Below are positions 4,189 to 5,583 of a stretch of 5,583 nt of DNA, one piece after another. The position numbers and the translations under genes are program-made. Below the pieces are notes generated by a model, which was not told the origin of the DNA, made no database searches, and was given only the letters and a program-made list of their open reading frames with translations. This DNA is from Paracoccaceae bacterium (GTDB lineage Bacteria; Pseudomonadota; Alphaproteobacteria; Rhodobacterales; Rhodobacteraceae): assembly GCA_029881635.1 (NCBI GenBank), contig JAOUMG010000164.1, forward strand, positions 1 through 5,583. The letters run 5' to 3'. Position 1 is the first letter of the stretch; every line of letters starts with the position of its first letter.

Positions 4189-5583
4189 ATGCCCCGCAAT
4201 CCCCGTTATGACATATTGTTCGATCCTGTCCGGATCGGGCCCAAAACAGCGCCCAACCGTTTTTTCCAGGTGCCCCATGCATCCGGCATGACCAATGCCG
4301 CACCCCATGTGCGTGCGGCGTTTCGCGAAACCAAGGCCGAAGGCGGCTGGGGCGTTGTCTGTACTGGGGCCTGTTCAGTTGATCCCAGCTCAGACGATTC
4401 GCCTTTTCCCTTTGCTTCGCTTTGGGACGAAACTGACGTGCGCGCCCATACGGTAATGACCGAGGCGGTTCACGCCAAGGGGGCCCTTGCCGGAGTAGAG
4501 TTGTGGCATGGGGGTGCTGCAGCGGTGAACCGCACCACACGCGCCGCGCCACTGTCGCCCTCTGGCGTGCCTTGGATGGCCACGCATGTGGGTTTCATGT
4601 CAGCGCAGCGACCAAAGGTGATGGACGCCATCGACATTCGCGATCTGATCCGCTGGCACGCCGACGCCGCCAAACGGGCAGAGCGGGCCGGGTTTGACAT
4701 TCTTTATGTCTATGCCGGCATGGGATACCTGCCCTATCAGTTTCTTTTATCCGATTATAATCAGCGCAGCGATGGATATGGCGGGTCGGTGGCAAACCGC
4801 ACGAGGCTGGTATCCGAACTGATCGATGCGGTGCGCGAGGCTACCCATGGTCGCTGCGCTGTCGCATTGCGGGTTTCCCTGCAGGAACTGCGTGCGCGCC
4901 CATCGGAAACCGCGCCTTCCGAAGCACATGAGGTGATCGGGCATTTGAAGGATGCCCCGGACCTTTTCGACGTGAAGATGGATTATAGCGCCTTTGATTG
5001 TTCGCCATCGCGTTTCAGCGCCGAAGGCAGCCATGAACCCGTGATCGATTTCATGAAAAAGGTTACGGACAAACCCGTCGTCGGCGTCGGCCGCTTCACA
5101 TCGCCTGACACGATGGTCGGTCAGATCCGGCGCGGCGTTCTTGACCTTATCGGCGGTGCGCGGCCGTCAATTGCAGACCCGTTCCTGCCAAAGAAGATCG
5201 ACGAAGGGCGCGAAGATGATATCCGCGAATGCATTGGCTGCAACATCTGCATCTCGAGCTGGCATGATGGCGTTTGGGTGCGGTGTACGCAGAACCCGAC
5301 GGCGGGCGAGGAATGGCGGCGTGGCTGGCACCCCGAGATTGTAGCCCGTGACAGTACCGATAGCGCTTTGGTGATCGGTGGCGGCCCCGCTGGGCTTGAG
5401 GCAGCGCTGACCCTGGCCCGGCGCGGCATGACCGTTGCCGTCGCAGACCGCCGGCGGCAAATGGGCGGGCGGTTACTGTGGGAATCGCGCCTGCCGGGTC
5501 TTGGCCAATGGCACCGGGTCGTGGATTACCGTTTGGATCAATTGGGCCGAATGCCCAATGTCAATCTGTTCCCAGAAAGCGAC
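4189..5583 (+). CDS. Trimethylamine dehydrogenase-like FMN/4Fe-4S flavoprotein, 3' end outside the window
   Basis: The first 465 codons of a cytosolic amine dehydrogenase or N-demethylase-type enzyme; trimethylamine dehydrogenase (TMADH) has about 730 residues, so roughly 265 are missing. An N-terminal FMN-binding TIM barrel of the old-yellow-enzyme type covers about 8-340 (FDPVRIGPKTAPNRF 11-25, GALAGVELWHGG near 98-109, YGGS, GVGRF, GGARPSIADPFLPKK). A 4Fe-4S site follows, with Cys348, Cys351, Cys354 and Cys366 (CX2CX2CX11C). Then comes a nucleotide-binding domain with GGGPAG (397-402). Compared with TMADH from memory, the FMN-linking Cys30 is Ala31 and pocket Tyr60 is Ala61. His172 is Met178 and Trp264 appears to be Phe269, while Tyr169 (Tyr175), Tyr174 (Tyr180) and Trp355 (Trp358) are kept. 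FMN is therefore probably non-covalent and the substrate is not trimethylamine. By analogy electrons would go to ETF. The start is ATG at 4189-4191, with AAGGG 6 nt upstream. A different family assignment (dienoyl-CoA reductase or dimethylglycine-type demethylase) is less likely, given the close match to TMADH motifs. Confidence 0.9.
   Translation, partial: MPRNPRYDILFDPVRIGPKTAPNRFFQVPHASGMTNAAPHVRAAFRETKAEGGWGVVCTGACSVDPSSDDSPFPFASLWDETDVRAHTVMTEAVHAKGALAGVELWHGGAAAVNRTTRAAPLSPSGVPWMATHVGFMSAQRPKVMDAIDIRDLIRWHADAAKRAERAGFDILYVYAGMGYLPYQFLLSDYNQRSDGYGGSVANRTRLVSELIDAVREATHGRCAVALRVSLQELRARPSETAPSEAHEVIGHLKDAPDLFDVKMDYSAFDCSPSRFSAEGSHEPVIDFMKKVTDKPVVGVGRFTSPDTMVGQIRRGVLDLIGGARPSIADPFLPKKIDEGREDDIRECIGCNICISSWHDGVWVRCTQNPTAGEEWRRGWHPEIVARDSTDSALVIGGGPAGLEAALTLARRGMTVAVADRRRQMGGRLLWESRLPGLGQWHRVVDYRLDQLGRMPNVNLFPESD

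Noticed and set aside
4172..5460. Several minus-strand open frames of 65-126 codons opposite the TMADH-like gene.
   Set aside because: The plus-strand frame is continuous for 465 codons with family motifs throughout; the antisense frames have no recognisable content.
1..5583. CRISPR arrays, tRNA or rRNA genes, insertion sequences, riboswitches.
   Set aside because: No regularly spaced repeats, cloverleaf-like sequences, transposase motifs or terminal inverted repeats were seen.

Overview
The window reads as a chromosomal catabolic locus of a Proteobacterium, most likely an alphaproteobacterium. The evidence is moderately high GC, TTG and GTG starts behind good Shine-Dalgarno sequences, and protein types common in that class. 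The genus cannot be fixed from the sequence alone.

Layout, left to right. Positions 1-91 are a leader region with an imperfect direct repeat. Positions 92-1123 (+) encode a zinc-independent medium-chain NADP-dependent oxidoreductase of the CurA / prostaglandin-reductase type. It converges on a BetI-like TetR-family regulator at 1228-1836 (-). Upstream of the regulator, at 1883-1972 (-), is a 29-codon ORF with a perfect AAGGAGG ribosome binding site. Its first residues look like the N-terminus of an OppB/DppB-type ABC permease, so it is probably the stub of a deleted transporter gene. Next is a CocE/NonD-family serine hydrolase at 2006-4030 (-). Across a divergent promoter region (4031-4188), a trimethylamine-dehydrogenase-like FMN / 4Fe-4S / ADP-binding flavoprotein starts at 4189 (+) and runs off the right edge.

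The most informative element is the divergent intergenic region. It carries two near-identical 16-bp imperfect palindromes, TTGAACGATCATGCAA (4046-4061) and TTGAACGATCATTCAA (4160-4175). Each abuts or overlaps the candidate -10 of one of the two divergent promoters. The half-site TTGAACG resembles the operator I recall for BetI, and the local regulator is BetI-like. The simplest model is that this regulator represses the hydrolase and the dehydrogenase together. As the last gene of the hydrolase transcript, it would also control itself.

Working model (inference): an ester, amide or peptide of an N-methylated amine or betaine-like compound is cleaved by the cytosolic hydrolase. The released amine is then oxidised or demethylated by the TMADH-like flavoprotein, and an oligopeptide-type ABC importer was once encoded in the same operon. 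The flavoprotein lacks the cysteine that binds FMN covalently in trimethylamine dehydrogenase, and it has a changed substrate pocket. Trimethylamine itself is therefore unlikely to be the substrate. The oxidoreductase at the left has no matching operator and may be unrelated.
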